A stretch of 64,000 bases of DNA from Pleurostoma richardsiae (taxonomy: Eukaryota > Ascomycota > Sordariomycetes > Calosphaeriales > Pleurostomataceae), in the NCBI GenBank assembly GCA_030052745.1, contig JANBVO010000008.1, forward strand, positions 310,001 to 374,000. The letters run 5' to 3'. Below are positions 1 to 11,733 of this stretch, piece after piece. A program made the translations under genes and the position numbers. Position 1 is the first letter of the stretch; every line of letters begins with the position of its first letter. The notes beneath the pieces were generated by a model that had not been told where the DNA came from, ran no database searches, and saw only the letters and a list, made by a program, of their open reading frames with translations.

Positions 1-1230
1 AGAGGAAAAAACAGCTGCTGTCTGCCGCCACTTGGCGAACATGTTGATAGTCATTGATATCGGCAGTCGGTAGTCGGTAGTTGATACTTAGTAACAATAC
101 TGTAGTCAACACAGTTGGCGTACGGATCCCTATACTCGTGCCGTTTGCTGGGCAGTTCGTGCTAGTCGGTCCAGAGAGCCGAGCCGGTGTTGCGAGGTCA
201 TTGGATGTTCCGTGTGTCGTGTGTCGTGTATCGTTGCCTCTGTCGGAGGGTGCCCGACCGGCCATCTGTTACTAGTCAAGTAAAAGCCGGAATGTTCACC
301 GTGGCTCCATCGTCACGGTGTGGACGCCGGGCTCTTCGGTGCGGAAGAGAGGAAGTCGGTACGGAGTGCAGCAGTGCAGCAGTGCAGCGGTGGTCCAGCC
401 CTACGGCATCACGGCATCCCCTCGTCGAGTCCCGTCCAGGCACGGGAGTCGGTGATTGGGCGGCCGGCACGCTGACTTGGCGACAAGGGGAGAGGAACCA
501 AGGACACGGGGTACAAGGGTAGGTACGCTGGTACGGGGCATGTACAAGGGGGGGATACCTGGCCCCAGCTAACCGGAAGCCTCCCCGCCGCTGTGGATTG
601 CTGCGCATGCACTGTGACGCAAGGTACCTGAGAGTGTTCCCCGGCCGGCAAACTGCTGTACTTACGCGTACCTCGAGTCGTCGGCCCCACGCCGATCCAA
701 CACGCAGCTTCATATCTCCAGCATCTGCTGCAGTTACAGCCTGTCCTCTGCATATAATTTCCCAGGCGGCGTGCTCTCGATATCTGCTGAGCTGCTGACG
801 ACTCGGCTATGCAGTCAGCGTAAGCTTCCAGGGGTCTCCTGCAGTTCTTATCCGCTCGATGGCAGAGCGTCAACTTCCACTTCGTTTCTGGCCTCCCTCT
901 TTCAAAACTTGCCCCTTCGTTCTTCTTCCTGTGTCGTTGACATCCTTGGTCCTTTCTGCAAAAAAGAGTATCCAATCCGGCTTCGTCTGATCTCGTTGGA
1001 GCTTGAGAAAGAGCGCCTCGATCTAAGCTCCGTGGGGAAGCAGCTTCCCTCTTATACCTTATGCATCTGGCGAGCTGACGAAGAGTTGCCACTTGGTAGG
1101 TGATAGCTCTCCCACCACTGCATCACGACTTCACATTGAGGCCAGCCTCTGCTGTTTCCTGCATCTGTTGCGTATTGACTCTTCTACTTACAGGCACTGC
1201 TTAATTGCACCCTTTCTCCCGGCTGCCGAC
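1..1230. other. Leading intergenic region and sulfite oxidase upstream sequence
   Basis: No gene is supported here. A short CAG-type tandem run (GTGCAGCA repeated) lies near 365-392, and the last few hundred bases are pyrimidine-rich as in fungal promoters and leaders. Open frames on both strands lack plausible domains. Confidence 0.5.
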
Positions 1231-3315
1231 ATGTCGAGCCCGTCTCCGGGGCGTCTAGCCTCCAAGCTCCTAGAGCTTGCCAGCAGGCCCCGATGCTCCT
1301 CGTCACGACTTACAAGCTGTCGACGAACAATACACTCCTCTCCTCTCCGCCGCTCCCCGTCCGAGAATGCCTCAACATTCACCTCGTCCTCCTCCAGACC
1401 GGCCCCCAAGACTGCAAGCATATTCCGCCCGACAGCCGCTTTCTTAGCCGGGGGCGGCCTGCTGACCGCCCTCTTCACCGTCGCGCAAACCGACTCCCGC
1501 CAACCAGCATCGTCGTCCTCCTCCACACCGCCTGCTGCACCAGCGCAGCAACAAGACACCCGCGACCCCTCCCTTCCCCGCTTCCGCCTCGCCGACATCC
1601 GGCAGCACGACGCCTCCTCCGGCAACCCGTGGGTGACCCACGCCGATCGGGTCTACGACATCACGGACTGGGTGCCCGGTCACCCGGGCGGCGATGTGAT
1701 CCTGCGGGCTGCGGGCGGGGCCGTCGACCCCTACTGGGCCATCTTCACCATCCACAACTCAGACCATGTGCGGCAGATCCTCGACCAGTACCTAATCGGC
1801 TTCATAGACGCCGTAGACCTGGTCGACGGTCGCCCGCCCGCCGACGCAATCGAGGACCCCTTCAAGCACGATCCGAAGCGAGACCCGAGGCTTAAGATCC
1901 ACACGCCCAAGCCGTGCAACGCCGAGCCGCCGCCCGATGTGCTGGACAGGGAGTTCATCACGCCCAGCGAGGTCTTCTACGTGCGGAACCACATGTGGGT
2001 TCCCACCGCCGCCGAAGAGGAGGAAGAGACGTACCGGGGCCACACCCTCACGGTGGAGCTGCCGGATGGCGAGACGAAGACGTACACGCTGGACGAGCTG
2101 CGGCGCCGGTTCCCGACGCACCGCATCACAGTCGCCCTGCAGTGCTCCGGAAACCGCCGCAGCGACATGACCCGACACGCGGGCAAGACCAACGGCCTGC
2201 AGTGGGGCGCGGGCGCCATCTCCAACGCGCAGTGGGAGGGCGTCCGGCTGGCCGACGTGCTAGCCGACGCGGGACTCAAGGTCGCCGACCCCACGGAGCT
2301 GACGCGGCCCGGCAGCCGGCTAGCCGAGGGCCAGGGTGAGGGTGACCTCCCCGACGCGAACACGCACCACGTGCAGTTCTCAGGGCTGGAGGCGTACGGC
2401 GCGTCGATACCGCTGGCCACGGCGCTGGACCCGCGGGGCGACGTGCTGCTCGCCTTCGGCATGAACGGCCGGCCCCTGCCGCCCGACCACGGGTTCCCGC
2501 TGCGGGCGGTCGTGCCGGGCCACGTGGCGGCGCGGTCGGTCAAGTGGCTGAGCCGGATCGTGGTCGCGGACGAGGAGAGCACGTCGCAGTGGCAGCGGCG
2601 GGACTACAAGTCGTTCGGGCCCAACCAGGTGGTCGACCCGCCGTGGGACAAGGCCCCCGCCATACAGGAGATGCCCATCACCAGCGCCGTCACGGGGGTG
2701 TGGGTGGGGCAGTGCGTGCGAGACGGAATGGTGCCGTGGCTGGGCGGCAGGAGCTGGCAGAAGGAAGAGACGGCCGCGACGGCACCGCCGGTCCCGGGGC
2801 GGGAGGAGCCTATCGCCCTCCAGGGGTACGCCCTGTCCGGCGGCGGGCGGCGCATCACCCGCGTCGACGTCAGCCTCGACGACGGGAAGACTTGGGACCA
2901 GGCGGAGCTCGTGGACGATTGCGGCGCCGGGCCGGGAGGCTCCTGCGGGGGCAACAAGGCCTGGGCGTGGACGCGCTGGCGGTACGTCGCGCAGCTGCCG
3001 GCTCACCTCACTGCTGCAGCTGCTTCCTCCTCCGAAGGGGGCGAGAAGAACAAGAAAGGCAGGCGGGAGTGCGCGACCGTCGTGGTCAAGGCGACGGACG
3101 ACTCGTACAACACGCAGCCCGAGACGCACAGGAGCATATACAACCTGCGCGGCAACCTCGCCAACGCGTGGCACCGCGTGCGGGTGTGCCCGGCCTGCGA
3201 GGAGGGTGGGGAGGGGGGGAAGAAGGAGAAGCTGGTCTGGAGGACGGGGCAGACGTTCGGGTGCGGGTTCGAGCAGGAGAAGGAGGACGAGAAGCTGGGA
3301 GGGGCAGCGAAGTGA
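1231..3315 (+). CDS. Sulfite oxidase, mitochondrial (cytochrome b5 + molybdopterin domains)
   Basis: Predicted to oxidise sulfite to sulfate in the mitochondrial intermembrane space, passing electrons from the molybdenum cofactor through heme b5 to cytochrome c. The single exon encodes 694 residues from the ATG at 1231; the open frame extends upstream to 1093 only through non-ATG codons. The Arg/Ser-rich N-terminus followed by a hydrophobic stretch (FLAGGGLLTALF) fits a presequence plus membrane sorting signal. A cytochrome b5 domain follows with the heme motif HPGG near residue 151 and the second heme histidine in FTIHNSDH. The Mo-pterin domain contains QCSGNRR, whose cysteine near residue 305 is the expected Mo ligand. 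A C-terminal dimerisation domain follows. Low-complexity Gly/Lys/Glu insertions near residues 600 and 665 are unusual but in frame. Nitrate reductase is ruled out by the lack of a flavin/NADH module. Domain identity is seen; the location is inferred. Confidence 0.93.
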   Translation: MSSPSPGRLASKLLELASRPRCSSSRLTSCRRTIHSSPLRRSPSENASTFTSSSSRPAPKTASIFRPTAAFLAGGGLLTALFTVAQTDSRQPASSSSSTPPAAPAQQQDTRDPSLPRFRLADIRQHDASSGNPWVTHADRVYDITDWVPGHPGGDVILRAAGGAVDPYWAIFTIHNSDHVRQILDQYLIGFIDAVDLVDGRPPADAIEDPFKHDPKRDPRLKIHTPKPCNAEPPPDVLDREFITPSEVFYVRNHMWVPTAAEEEEETYRGHTLTVELPDGETKTYTLDELRRRFPTHRITVALQCSGNRRSDMTRHAGKTNGLQWGAGAISNAQWEGVRLADVLADAGLKVADPTELTRPGSRLAEGQGEGDLPDANTHHVQFSGLEAYGASIPLATALDPRGDVLLAFGMNGRPLPPDHGFPLRAVVPGHVAARSVKWLSRIVVADEESTSQWQRRDYKSFGPNQVVDPPWDKAPAIQEMPITSAVTGVWVGQCVRDGMVPWLGGRSWQKEETAATAPPVPGREEPIALQGYALSGGGRRITRVDVSLDDGKTWDQAELVDDCGAGPGGSCGGNKAWAWTRWRYVAQLPAHLTAAAASSSEGGEKNKKGRRECATVVVKATDDSYNTQPETHRSIYNLRGNLANAWHRVRVCPACEEGGEGGKKEKLVWRTGQTFGCGFEQEKEDEKLGGAAK

Positions 3316-3888
3316 TGGGAATTACCATGCTGCTTCGTTACGGGCTCTGCTTTGTTTTTGCTAGACTTATATACCCCCATACGCATGGCGTCCTCTTTGT
3401 CTTGGGGGCTGTGGCATCGCCTAGAGGCTACTCCAGCGTCGTAAATCATAATAATCATGGCTACCTAAGTTGCTTCGTGCTAAAATATCATTGTAATATT
3501 CTGCTTCGCGTCTTCTGAGATGTTCTGTCTGTCGAGGCCGGAGGCCACAGACTAGAAATGCTCTCTTGGGTGACCTCGACCCTCCTCGACCACCGAGTAC
3601 TATGCTGCATGGGGTTGTGTCAACGAGAGCGGGCCGACAGGCGGGAAGGAGGAATCAGCAGGAACCACGCAGAACCGGCCAAAGCCAGGACGTATGGAGA
3701 AGGAATAGAGGTAGGCGAGAAGACGCATTGATCTATGAAGAGAAGGCCGTTGCCTCTATCCCCTTCGGATAACGATAAAAGAACAAGGTTATACATGGCT
3801 ACTGATGGGTCAGGCAAGCCCTTCCAGTCCAGGGCGAACCCCGGCAATATTATTACACACATCCCCAACTCAGTTGGCCATCTCCGGA
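3316..3888. other. Intergenic region between convergent genes
   Basis: Holds the 3' ends of sulfite oxidase (+) and rpn2 (-). It is AT-richer just after the first stop, as expected for 3' UTRs. No other gene is supported. Confidence 0.5.
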
Positions 3889-3977
3889 CTACTCCTCATC
3901 CTCGCCGTCAGTGAAGTACTCGAAGTCATCCGGCACGGGCGCCTCCTCGGCGCCCTCGTCGTCCTCGTCCACAGCAG
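3889..3977 (-). other. Out-of-frame conserved acidic tail of Rpn2
   Basis: Immediately after the Rpn2 frame ends, another minus-strand frame reads an acidic tail with the core PDDFEYFTDGEDEE and stops with TAG at 3891-3889. Human Rpn2 ends in a comparable PEPFEYIDD peptide that binds Rpn13. The two frames differ by a non-multiple of three (stop codons at 3980 and 3891). The GT...AG pairs I tried do not restore phase: acceptor AGs fall at codon ends, whereas the available donors fall at codon position one. Either one base is missing or extra in the GC-rich stretch near 3980-4010, or there is a real frameshift. Confidence 0.6.
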
Positions 3978-6900
3978 TCAGCACGCCGCCGCTCCGCTAC
4001 CGCTCTCCTCACGGCCACCCGCGGCGCCGCCACCGAAGATATCGAGGCCGCGGAGGGCGTCGGCGTTGCCCGAGCGGCGCAGGAGCTCCGTGATGGCGGA
4101 CATGCTATTAGCACCGTCCCGGAGCGGGCGGATGAGGCGACCGTCGGGGCCGCGGAACGCAAGGCCGTCTGAGCCGTCGACAGCTCCGGCGCGGCCGGAC
4201 CTACCGGCTCCGCCCGCGGTCTGGCCGGCAACGGGGGCCTTCTCGGTGGTGACTTTCTTCAACTTCTCCTCAAGGAGAGACTTAGTCTCCTCGGGTTGGG
4301 TATCCAGAAGGAGAAGAGGACCGCCAGTAGGCTGTTTTGTGGTAGTGTCAGCTGTTACGTCCTGCATTAGGTAGGTGATGTGCGCGCTTGCTTACCTTCT
4401 TGACCGGCTTGTATCGTCCCGCCGGGAAGCTGATGTACTTGAGCTGCCCAGGCAGGACCCTCGACATGTTCTCGATCTCGTAGCCGACCTTCTCCTTCTC
4501 CACCTTCTTTTTGGCTTCTGGCGTCGCAGACGACTCCTTCTCACCCTGGCCCTCCTTCTTGTCCTTCGACTCCTCGACAGCCTTTTCCTTCTTCTCCTCA
4601 TCGACATCCATCTTATCGGCACCAGACGACGGAGTAGGCTTGGGGACGGTAGGCGTCGAGTCAATATCCATGCTCTCACGTCTCGCGGCACGTTCCTTCT
4701 TCTGAGCGCGCCTCTTGGCCTGAGCAGTAGTCGAGAGGATGGCGGTGGTAACCAGCGTAGGGCCCTCCTCCGCCTTGACCTCCTGTTCGGGAGGGTAGTC
4801 GAAGAGGCTCGGGCGGGTCGCACAGTAAAACTTGAAGTCTGGAATCTCCAAGTCGTGATCGAGCCCGATGATGGATGTAGGGGCGAATGACAGAGACAAG
4901 AAGTGGGTGAACGGGAACCAGTACCAGTATTGGGTGAACACTGCCATGCCGACAATGCCAGCCATGTTGAGATTGCCGGTCTGAGTCTGCAGGCCAATGG
5001 TGCAGTTGCGGCCGCCGGCATCGATGATGCCGAGGGCTATCGAGGCACCAAACTTGGTCATAGCATCTTCGTGACGGTCTCCCACGACCTTCTTGAGGGT
5101 CTTGCGGATGGCAGCAACCTTGGGGTTCATGACCTCGTTCTGCTGGATCATGATCATGGACAAGGCAATGAGAGCACCCTGGCGGACGAAATCGGTGGGA
5201 TCCTTCATCATCGGCTCCAGGAGATCAATAGCTTCGTCGAGGCCAGTACCAGCACAGGAGATGCCCAGAGCCATGGCAGATCCATAGCGGACGTGGGGAT
5301 TGTAGGACTCGGAGAGCAACTCGACCATGCGAGGAACACTACCAGGCTTCCGGAACAGAATGAATCCAAGCGACATGACGGCAATACGGCGAACATCATC
5401 GTTCACGTCACTGACCGCAGTGTGAAGTAGCTTGCGTATAGCCTTGTTGCTACCCGTGCCGCAGTACGCCATGGCGATGGTCAGGATACCGCCATAGCGG
5501 AGAGTCGGGTCCGGGTCATTCAGGAGCCCCTCGATCATAACGTCGGCACCTTCCTGTCGTCCGAACATGATGAGGGCCATGCCGATCGCACAGCCGCGCA
5601 CAATCTTCTCGTGAGTCGTCTCATGCGCATATGTGAACATGATCTGCAGAGCATTGGCATTGCCAGTCCCAAGCATGATCAGGCCCATGGCCAGACCGAC
5701 AGCCTCCCCGTTCAATGCAGAGTCGGCATAAAGCACGTCCTTCAGGTTTTCGAAGATCGGCTCCGATCCAGTGGCCATTCCTGCAATACCAAGACCGAGA
5801 GCACCGCCGTGCTGGATTACTTCCTCCTCAGCAGCGCTAAACTGTGTCCGGAGGTAGTCCAGCGCGTCGGCGCCGTGGTTGGCATGGATCAAGCCATAAG
5901 CGTAGAGGGCACCACCCTGGCTGAAGATGGATCCGCTGTTGATGCCGCCCTGCCGAGGGAGGTATGGCTCCAGCAGCTTCCTAGATTGAGACAGGTTCCC
6001 ACGGTGGATGACACCGAGAGCTGCGGTCGCCGTGAACTTGGACCAGTTGACGGCCTTGCCGAGCCACTCCAGGTTGTCGCGGAAGAATTTGTCGTGGGTG
6101 GTCCCAGCGTTCATGAAAGCATTGCAGAAGGTGACCGCCGTGTGGAAGATGGAGTTTCTGCTCTCCAGGCTGTCACGGACCTTGTTCAAGATGGTCATGT
6201 CGGAATGGTTATTGCGGTAAAGGAATTCGAGGTTGAGCTTGATACCCTTGCTACCATCAAGGATAGAACGAATATTCTTGTAGACCTTGGCAAGCTCTTC
6301 AGAGATCTCCTCCTGTGGTTGCTCGTCCTCATTCTTCAGCAGCGGCTCGCTCTCGGCAGCTTCCTCACCCTCACCGGACTTCTCGGTCTCTGGCTTCTTG
6401 GGAGGCTCGCCAGAGGGGAGGGACTCGATGACTTTGCCCAAGAACTCTTGAGTGCCATTGTCATACAGATCAAAGGCGATCTGGTAGGCGTTGGCGATCG
6501 AGTCTCGGTCGCCGTTGGTGACCAGTTTCCGCAGCATCGTCGACGCCTCTTCGTCTGAGTCCAGGTAAACAACACACTTTGCAATGGCGAAATAGTCGGG
6601 ATTGGGTATGTCGCTAAGCAGGTCAAGAATGAGACGAAGAATCTCGGTCCTCAAACTGCGCTCCTGCACAATGTCCATGCAGATGCTCAGGACATACTCC
6701 ATCAGCTCCTCGGCCGGGCCCTGGCCGGCGTCCTGGGACTTGCCCTTTGATCGCCTCTCATCGTCGCTGGCACGCTTAATGACTCTCCGTAGGACGGCGA
6801 GATTCTTCGCCTCCACGGCAATGCCGACCACCTGTCTGTACCGGCGCTCGTTCAAGCAGCTCTCAAAAAGGCGCTCGATGACCCGCTGCAACGCGAGCTC

Positions 6901-7571
6901 CGAGTTCTTGTCCGCAAGCATGACGATGGAGCTCGACCGTCCTTCCTTGGTAGCGGCCTGGAAGTTGGGGTCGAGGATAGTATTGTCGGTGGAGGCGCGG
7001 GAGAGCAGAGACTTGGGTGGGAGCGCAGACTGCGAGAACGGCGTCGTGGGAGAGATCACCGCCGAGCCATCGACAGATCCGCCAAAAGTAGTCTCGAGGC
7101 CTGGGAGGTCATCGGCCTTGGCTTGCTTCGATGGAGTGTGATGGGCGGACGAGATGGCGATGTACTGGTCGACGCACTTGGAGATTATGGTCTCCTCGAA
7201 TTCGCCGGGAGCATCAAGCTTGAAGAGATCGCCGGCAGCGAGCGCAAATGTCATACTCTCATTGTAGGCCTGAAGATGATAGTAGACCTTGGCAAGGACG
7301 AGGGCGGCAAGCTGGCGCTCGGGGAAGCTCTCATCTTCGTAGAGCTGCTCACTGTTGTTTTGCTCGGTTAGCTCCAACCTTGACTCGGCTCAAAACAAGC
7401 TCCACGACGCTGCGAGGCACCATCCACGTACATTTCCGGTAGTGAGCCAGCTACCTCAGTCCAGACGGTATCGATATCATCGTTGAGGGTCTGGAGGGCA
7501 AACACCCGCAGTTCGGGCTCCTCGTCGGCCAGGAAGCCAAGCACTCCAGTTGCTGTGACAAGGCCCGGCAT
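3978..7571 (-). CDS. RPN2: 26S proteasome regulatory subunit Rpn2 (PSMD1)
   Basis: The largest non-ATPase scaffold of the 19S base; it holds Rpn13 and organises substrate entry. Three exons give a phase-consistent 1149-residue protein: 7571-7432, 7351-4396 and 4331-3978. Intron 7352-7431 has donor GTACGT and branch GCTAAC; intron 4332-4395 has donor GTAAGC. The N-terminus shows the family's YEDESFPERQLAALVL helix, and residues about 400-750 carry PC (proteasome/cyclosome) repeats such as GLGIAGMATG, GLAMGLIMLG and GSAMALGISC. A KEKE-like Lys/Glu-rich insert follows, then the conserved LPGQLKYISFP and PTGGPLLLLDTQPEE blocks. Length is close to other fungal Rpn2 proteins. The open frame stops early at 3978 while the conserved acidic FEY tail is encoded just downstream in another frame (see separate entry). 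It is divergent from the capping gene at 9065. Confidence 0.93.
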
Positions 7572-9064
7572 CTTGGCTCAAACGGGAGATCGAAGGCCCA
7601 GCTGGGATGTGAGGTTTGTGGCGGTAAAGGCGTCAATGAAGTCTCGTCTTTTGCGAGACCGCGACGACGAGGCTCTAAATAGAAGAGATGATGAGGGGAC
7701 TGTTGGTAGAGGAGAGTTTGCTTGCAGAGAGGAAGGGCAAAGTGCTTTGGAGAGACGGAGATGATGCACGAGCCACGCGCTTATTGATCCACGTCAGGCA
7801 CAGCTCTGCCTTGCGCTCGCTCCTGCAGCTACCGGGTTACGTACCTACGCTAGTTGCCTCGGGAAGCCCCTGCCAGCTGACTTGCAGCTGCACGGGGGTG
7901 GCAGCATAAATATTTTACCTAAGGCAAAATGTTATTCTCTGCCTGAGGTAAGGGATCTTAGTCATCACAAGACGAAGCACGGACCGGGCAGAGACCATCT
8001 TGATAGTTACGGTACGTACCGCCAGGTTCACAAGAGGACACGTGAGCCTGAGCTAAGGTTGATTGGGAAAGGCTAAGTCGCCCCTTAGACGCGTCATAAT
8101 AAAAGTGTAAGGACTGAAGGAGCAGAAAAATGCGGCGGTTTTTGCTCTGAAGCACCAGTGAAGTAACTGTACGGCGGCTCGCTGTAGGTTCGATACATCA
8201 GGTCAGATAGGCACCTTGTTCTAGTGCCAGAGTATCCTGAACTCTATTGATCGCAGCAACAACTCTAGAGTCTAGGTAAAGTGTAGTAAGCGGCACAGCA
8301 CTGCCGCCTGTCTGCCTTCACTTGCTGCGGCATGATGTGATTGTAGTCGAGTTATCAACGTGAAAAGAGTGTTGAGTTGGTTGCGCTGCATGCGGCTTAC
8401 CACAACTGGTAGCTCTGCTGTTAAGCTTGCTGCGCATTCCAGCAGCGGAGCACTAACTCCATTCCACGGTCAGTGGGAGCTCTGCTGTTAGGGGAGCTTG
8501 CGGCGCATCCTCTAGCTGTCTAAAACCGCCCACAAGATTTTTGCTTCTCTCGTCCCAACCGCTCCCGTAGTCGTCGCTCAACAGAGGCCAATACCGTGTC
8601 TACGCGGCTCCCAAGCTGGCAGAACTGGCTCTTCATCGCCCATTGTCCAATCCTCCTTTTCCCCAGGTTTCTGGCCGTATCCGTGGCGGCAGCTATTGAG
8701 AGCGATCGAGCCTCCTCTGCTGCCTTTATCCCGACCAACGAAACGATGTGACGCCGTTTGCATTCGCTGCCCAAACGAACAGAAAGAAGACCGCCGCCTT
8801 CCCAGCATCTGCCCTTTGTCGCCCACGGCCAGCGCAGCCTCCGCGCCCGCGTCTGAAGATCAATACGAGCTCCAGCCGTCGCCGTTGCTTGTTTGTTTCG
8901 ATGAAGGCGCTTTAGCCACGCTTGCGGAGACACAGCAACCCCCGACTGGATGCCGCGACAGCGCCGGATACGGTAGCCGTTGGTGAAGAGCGAAGAGCAG
9001 CCTCACCAGCATCAGCAGCAGCGACGACGCAAGCACGACCGAGCGGGTGCGATAGCCGGCGACG
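7572..9064. other. Divergent promoter region rpn2 / cet1
   Basis: About 1.5 kb between two divergently transcribed housekeeping genes. It contains an imperfect direct repeat (8411-8510). No convincing coding sequence was found; the short ORFs are overlapping and domain-free. Confidence 0.5.
8411..8510. repeat. Imperfect direct repeat, two copies
   Basis: AGCTCTGCTGTTA occurs at 8411-8423 and again at 8478-8490. Each copy is followed within a few bases by a related GCTTGC(T/G)GCGCAT stretch. The copies are 67 bp apart in the rpn2/cet1 intergenic region. Function unknown. Confidence 0.7.
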
Positions 9065-11733
9065 ATGGATCTCCGGTCGATGCTGAACGAGGGCTCCGGC
9101 CCAGCAGCGCCCGCTGCGCCCACGCCGAGCAGTAAACAATCGCGGATCCAGCAGCCGCCGCCGTCGACGCCCATCCAGGCGGCACCGCAATACTCTCTGC
9201 GCGACTACAACCAGGCGATGCAAGCCGCGTCGCCCGGTCGGGCTGTGTCCCGCGACTACATGCCCCAGCAAACGACCCCATTCGCCTCGCCGCCGCCTTA
9301 TCCCCCACAAGGCGGCCCCCTCGACACGCGACCTGTGCCTCCGCCACTGCAACCTCTCGCCGGCGCCGATCTCCGGTCACCAGGCGCATCCTCCATCCCG
9401 GGCCCCTCGCCCTCCTACCGGCAGACTCCCACGAGCTCCATCAGTGCCGTCAGCGGAGGCTACCCCTTCCCGCCGACACAGCCGGCGGCCGGCAGTCCCG
9501 TGCAACAACACCGATATCCCCCTGCAAGCGCATATCCCCCGAGGGAGAGCTTCTCGCAGCCATCGGCTCCCGGCGGTGTGACAGGCCCGCCTGGCGCACC
9601 CTCGTATATGCAAGGCCCGCCCATGACGCCTCCGGTGGGCACGCCCGGCGGAGCTCATCCTTACCTCCACCAGCGGTCACAGTCCGCCCAGTCTACTCCG
9701 ACGCCGACCTCAGCACAAAGCCAGCAGCAGTACGGGCAGCCATATGCCAGCCCCGTCGCGGCTGCCCATCCTCTACCGCCTTCCGACTACACACGGCAGC
9801 TTTCACAACCACCTACGCCTCTCGGTCCTCCCCGAGCACCGTCTGGGGCCGGAGGCTTTGCGCAGCCTCCCAGTCCCTACCAGCAGCGAATATCCTCTGC
9901 TGCTGGCTATCCATACCCTCCGCAAGCCTCGCCTCACCCACCTGCTCCACCTTCCCTCACGCGAATACCCACGAACCAGAGTCTTCACGACGCGCAACCT
10001 CTTCTTGCAGATACGCATCGGCGGTCCACGTCGCGAAGCGAGCGCGAGCGAACCGTGAGCGTGAGCCCCAAGACACGTGTACCGAGCCTACCAAGCAGCG
10101 GCGGGCATCCGTCCATCTCCGGACCTTTTCCCGATCAAGATCCGCGTTTACCACCTTCCAACTCGATCTCGGCTATAGAATCTCTCGAACGTGACCGTGA
10201 CCGTGACCGCGCCGTCACACCAGCAAAGCGCAAGATGGACGACAGGGACTTGAGATCAGATGAGGTTGACCGCCAGGAGCCGAGACCACCACCGTTTGGG
10301 GTTAACGGCTCTCACGTACCGCCACACCTATCGACACGCTTGTCTGCCTCTCGGTCTTCCACCTCGCCGCTACTCCAGCGTAGGAGGCGAATCCGGCACC
10401 TTAACCCGCCAATATGGGCTCAGATCTTCGACGGGCGACAGCCACTGAACGCGGCAAACTACGTGGTGCGTAAGGGCCACCACGTCGGTCAAGGCCAGGT
10501 CAATGGCAAGCCCGGCGCAACAAAGTCGGAAAGAGCGATGAGCCATCATCCGTCTCCCGAAGCGATGCGTGCTCACCTCCCCGGCCCGCAGCCTGCATCG
10601 GGCCAGCCTCCTGCCGCGTCCGCGCCTGCGGCGGGACAGGCACCCCTCCGTCCGCCTGAGCCGAGGGCGGATCTCCTAACCGGCTGGGAGCCGAGCATCA
10701 CGGGCGCTAAACCGATCGACGAGATCTGCAAGCAGGTGGCCGACTGGCTGTATATTAATGTCGTGCGCAACCAGGACCTGGGCGATGTCTCCGACCCGGA
10801 TGTGAAGTTTGAGATAGAGGCGAAGTTGGGCATGCTTATCAGCAAGGATACGAACGACCGTGTCCGTCTCCCTGTCGCCTCGGAGTGTCTACTGGTTGAT
10901 ACCGGCCGGGTGGGCTTCCGGAGTAGCATGACTGAGGTCAGTCCACCGCGGTTTCTCCTCCTTTATTGGTTTTCGACATGCTAACTCGGACCACAGGCTC
11001 AACACAAAGCGTTCAACGAATTCCTCAACGCCATGGTCATAGAGGCCGACCCTCGCAACCCCAAGTACGCCGGCACCCCGCGGGTGCCGATCAAGTACCT
11101 GCACCGGCGCGAGGTGGACAAGTTCTACGAGCTGCCCGCCTCGATGCGCGCGGACCTGCCCGCCGCGGTGCAGAACCTGCTGCCGGCCAAGCACACCGTC
11201 AAGGTGCGCGTGTCGACGGACCAGAAGACGCAGCAGCTGCTGGCCAAGATCGTCAAGGTCCGCGTGGCGGACATGAGCCTGTACCTGCCGGGCGGCGAGC
11301 TCGACTGCCGCATCAGCGTCAACCTCGAGGTCAACTGGCACGGGCCGGTGGAGGAGCTGGAGCGGGTGCAGAGGCAGACGGGGCTGGACGGGCGGCTGCC
11401 GGACCGGAACAAGGACCGGCTGAGCTATGACCATGGGCACTACCAGATTGACCTGACGCAGGTTACGCAGATGGTCCCGGGCCCAGGGGTTAGTCTTTAT
11501 CCCTAGTTTCTACCATCTTTTTGGTCCGAGTCTTCATTCACTAACCGTCTCTTCAGAACACATTCCGGCCGGAGAAGGAGCACGAGCTGGAGATCGAGGT
11601 ATCGGCCGACGCGCTCATACAGCAGGGTCGGCGTGCCGAAGCGGGCGAGCCTTCGAATTACCCGGAGCTGGTCGAGGGCTTTGTCGATAACGTGCGCGTC
11701 CTGGCGAGGAAGGCGAGGGACATGGTGCGGTAG
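9065..11733 (+). CDS. CET1: mRNA 5'-triphosphatase, capping enzyme beta subunit (Cet1 family)
   Basis: Removes the gamma phosphate from nascent pre-mRNA 5' ends, the first step of capping, in the nucleus. Three exons (9065-10936, 10997-11488, 11557-11733) give 846 residues. Introns 10937-10996 and 11489-11556 have CTAAC branch points. The first ~440 residues are Pro/Gln/Ser-rich and disordered. PPIWAQIF near residue 450 resembles the WAQKW guanylyltransferase-docking motif of yeast Cet1. The C-terminal tunnel-fold triphosphatase domain shows FEIEAKLG (metal-binding beta strand 1), SSMTEAQHKAFNEFLN, the KDRLSYDH motif, and ELEIEVS in exon 3 (last metal-binding strand). It belongs to the metal-dependent fungal/protozoan class, unlike the cysteine-phosphatase type of animals. 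A run of Arg-Asp dipeptides near residue 380 comes from a GACCGT repeat. The disordered head is much longer than in yeast. Confidence 0.9.

Noticed and set aside
409-1092. 227-codon minus-strand frame upstream of sulfite oxidase
   Set aside because: Non-domain Cys/Arg-rich sequence across a promoter-like region; no splice or start support.
5611-6558. 315-codon plus-strand frame
   Set aside because: Antisense to the Rpn2 PC-repeat region, whose minus-strand protein is clearly conserved.
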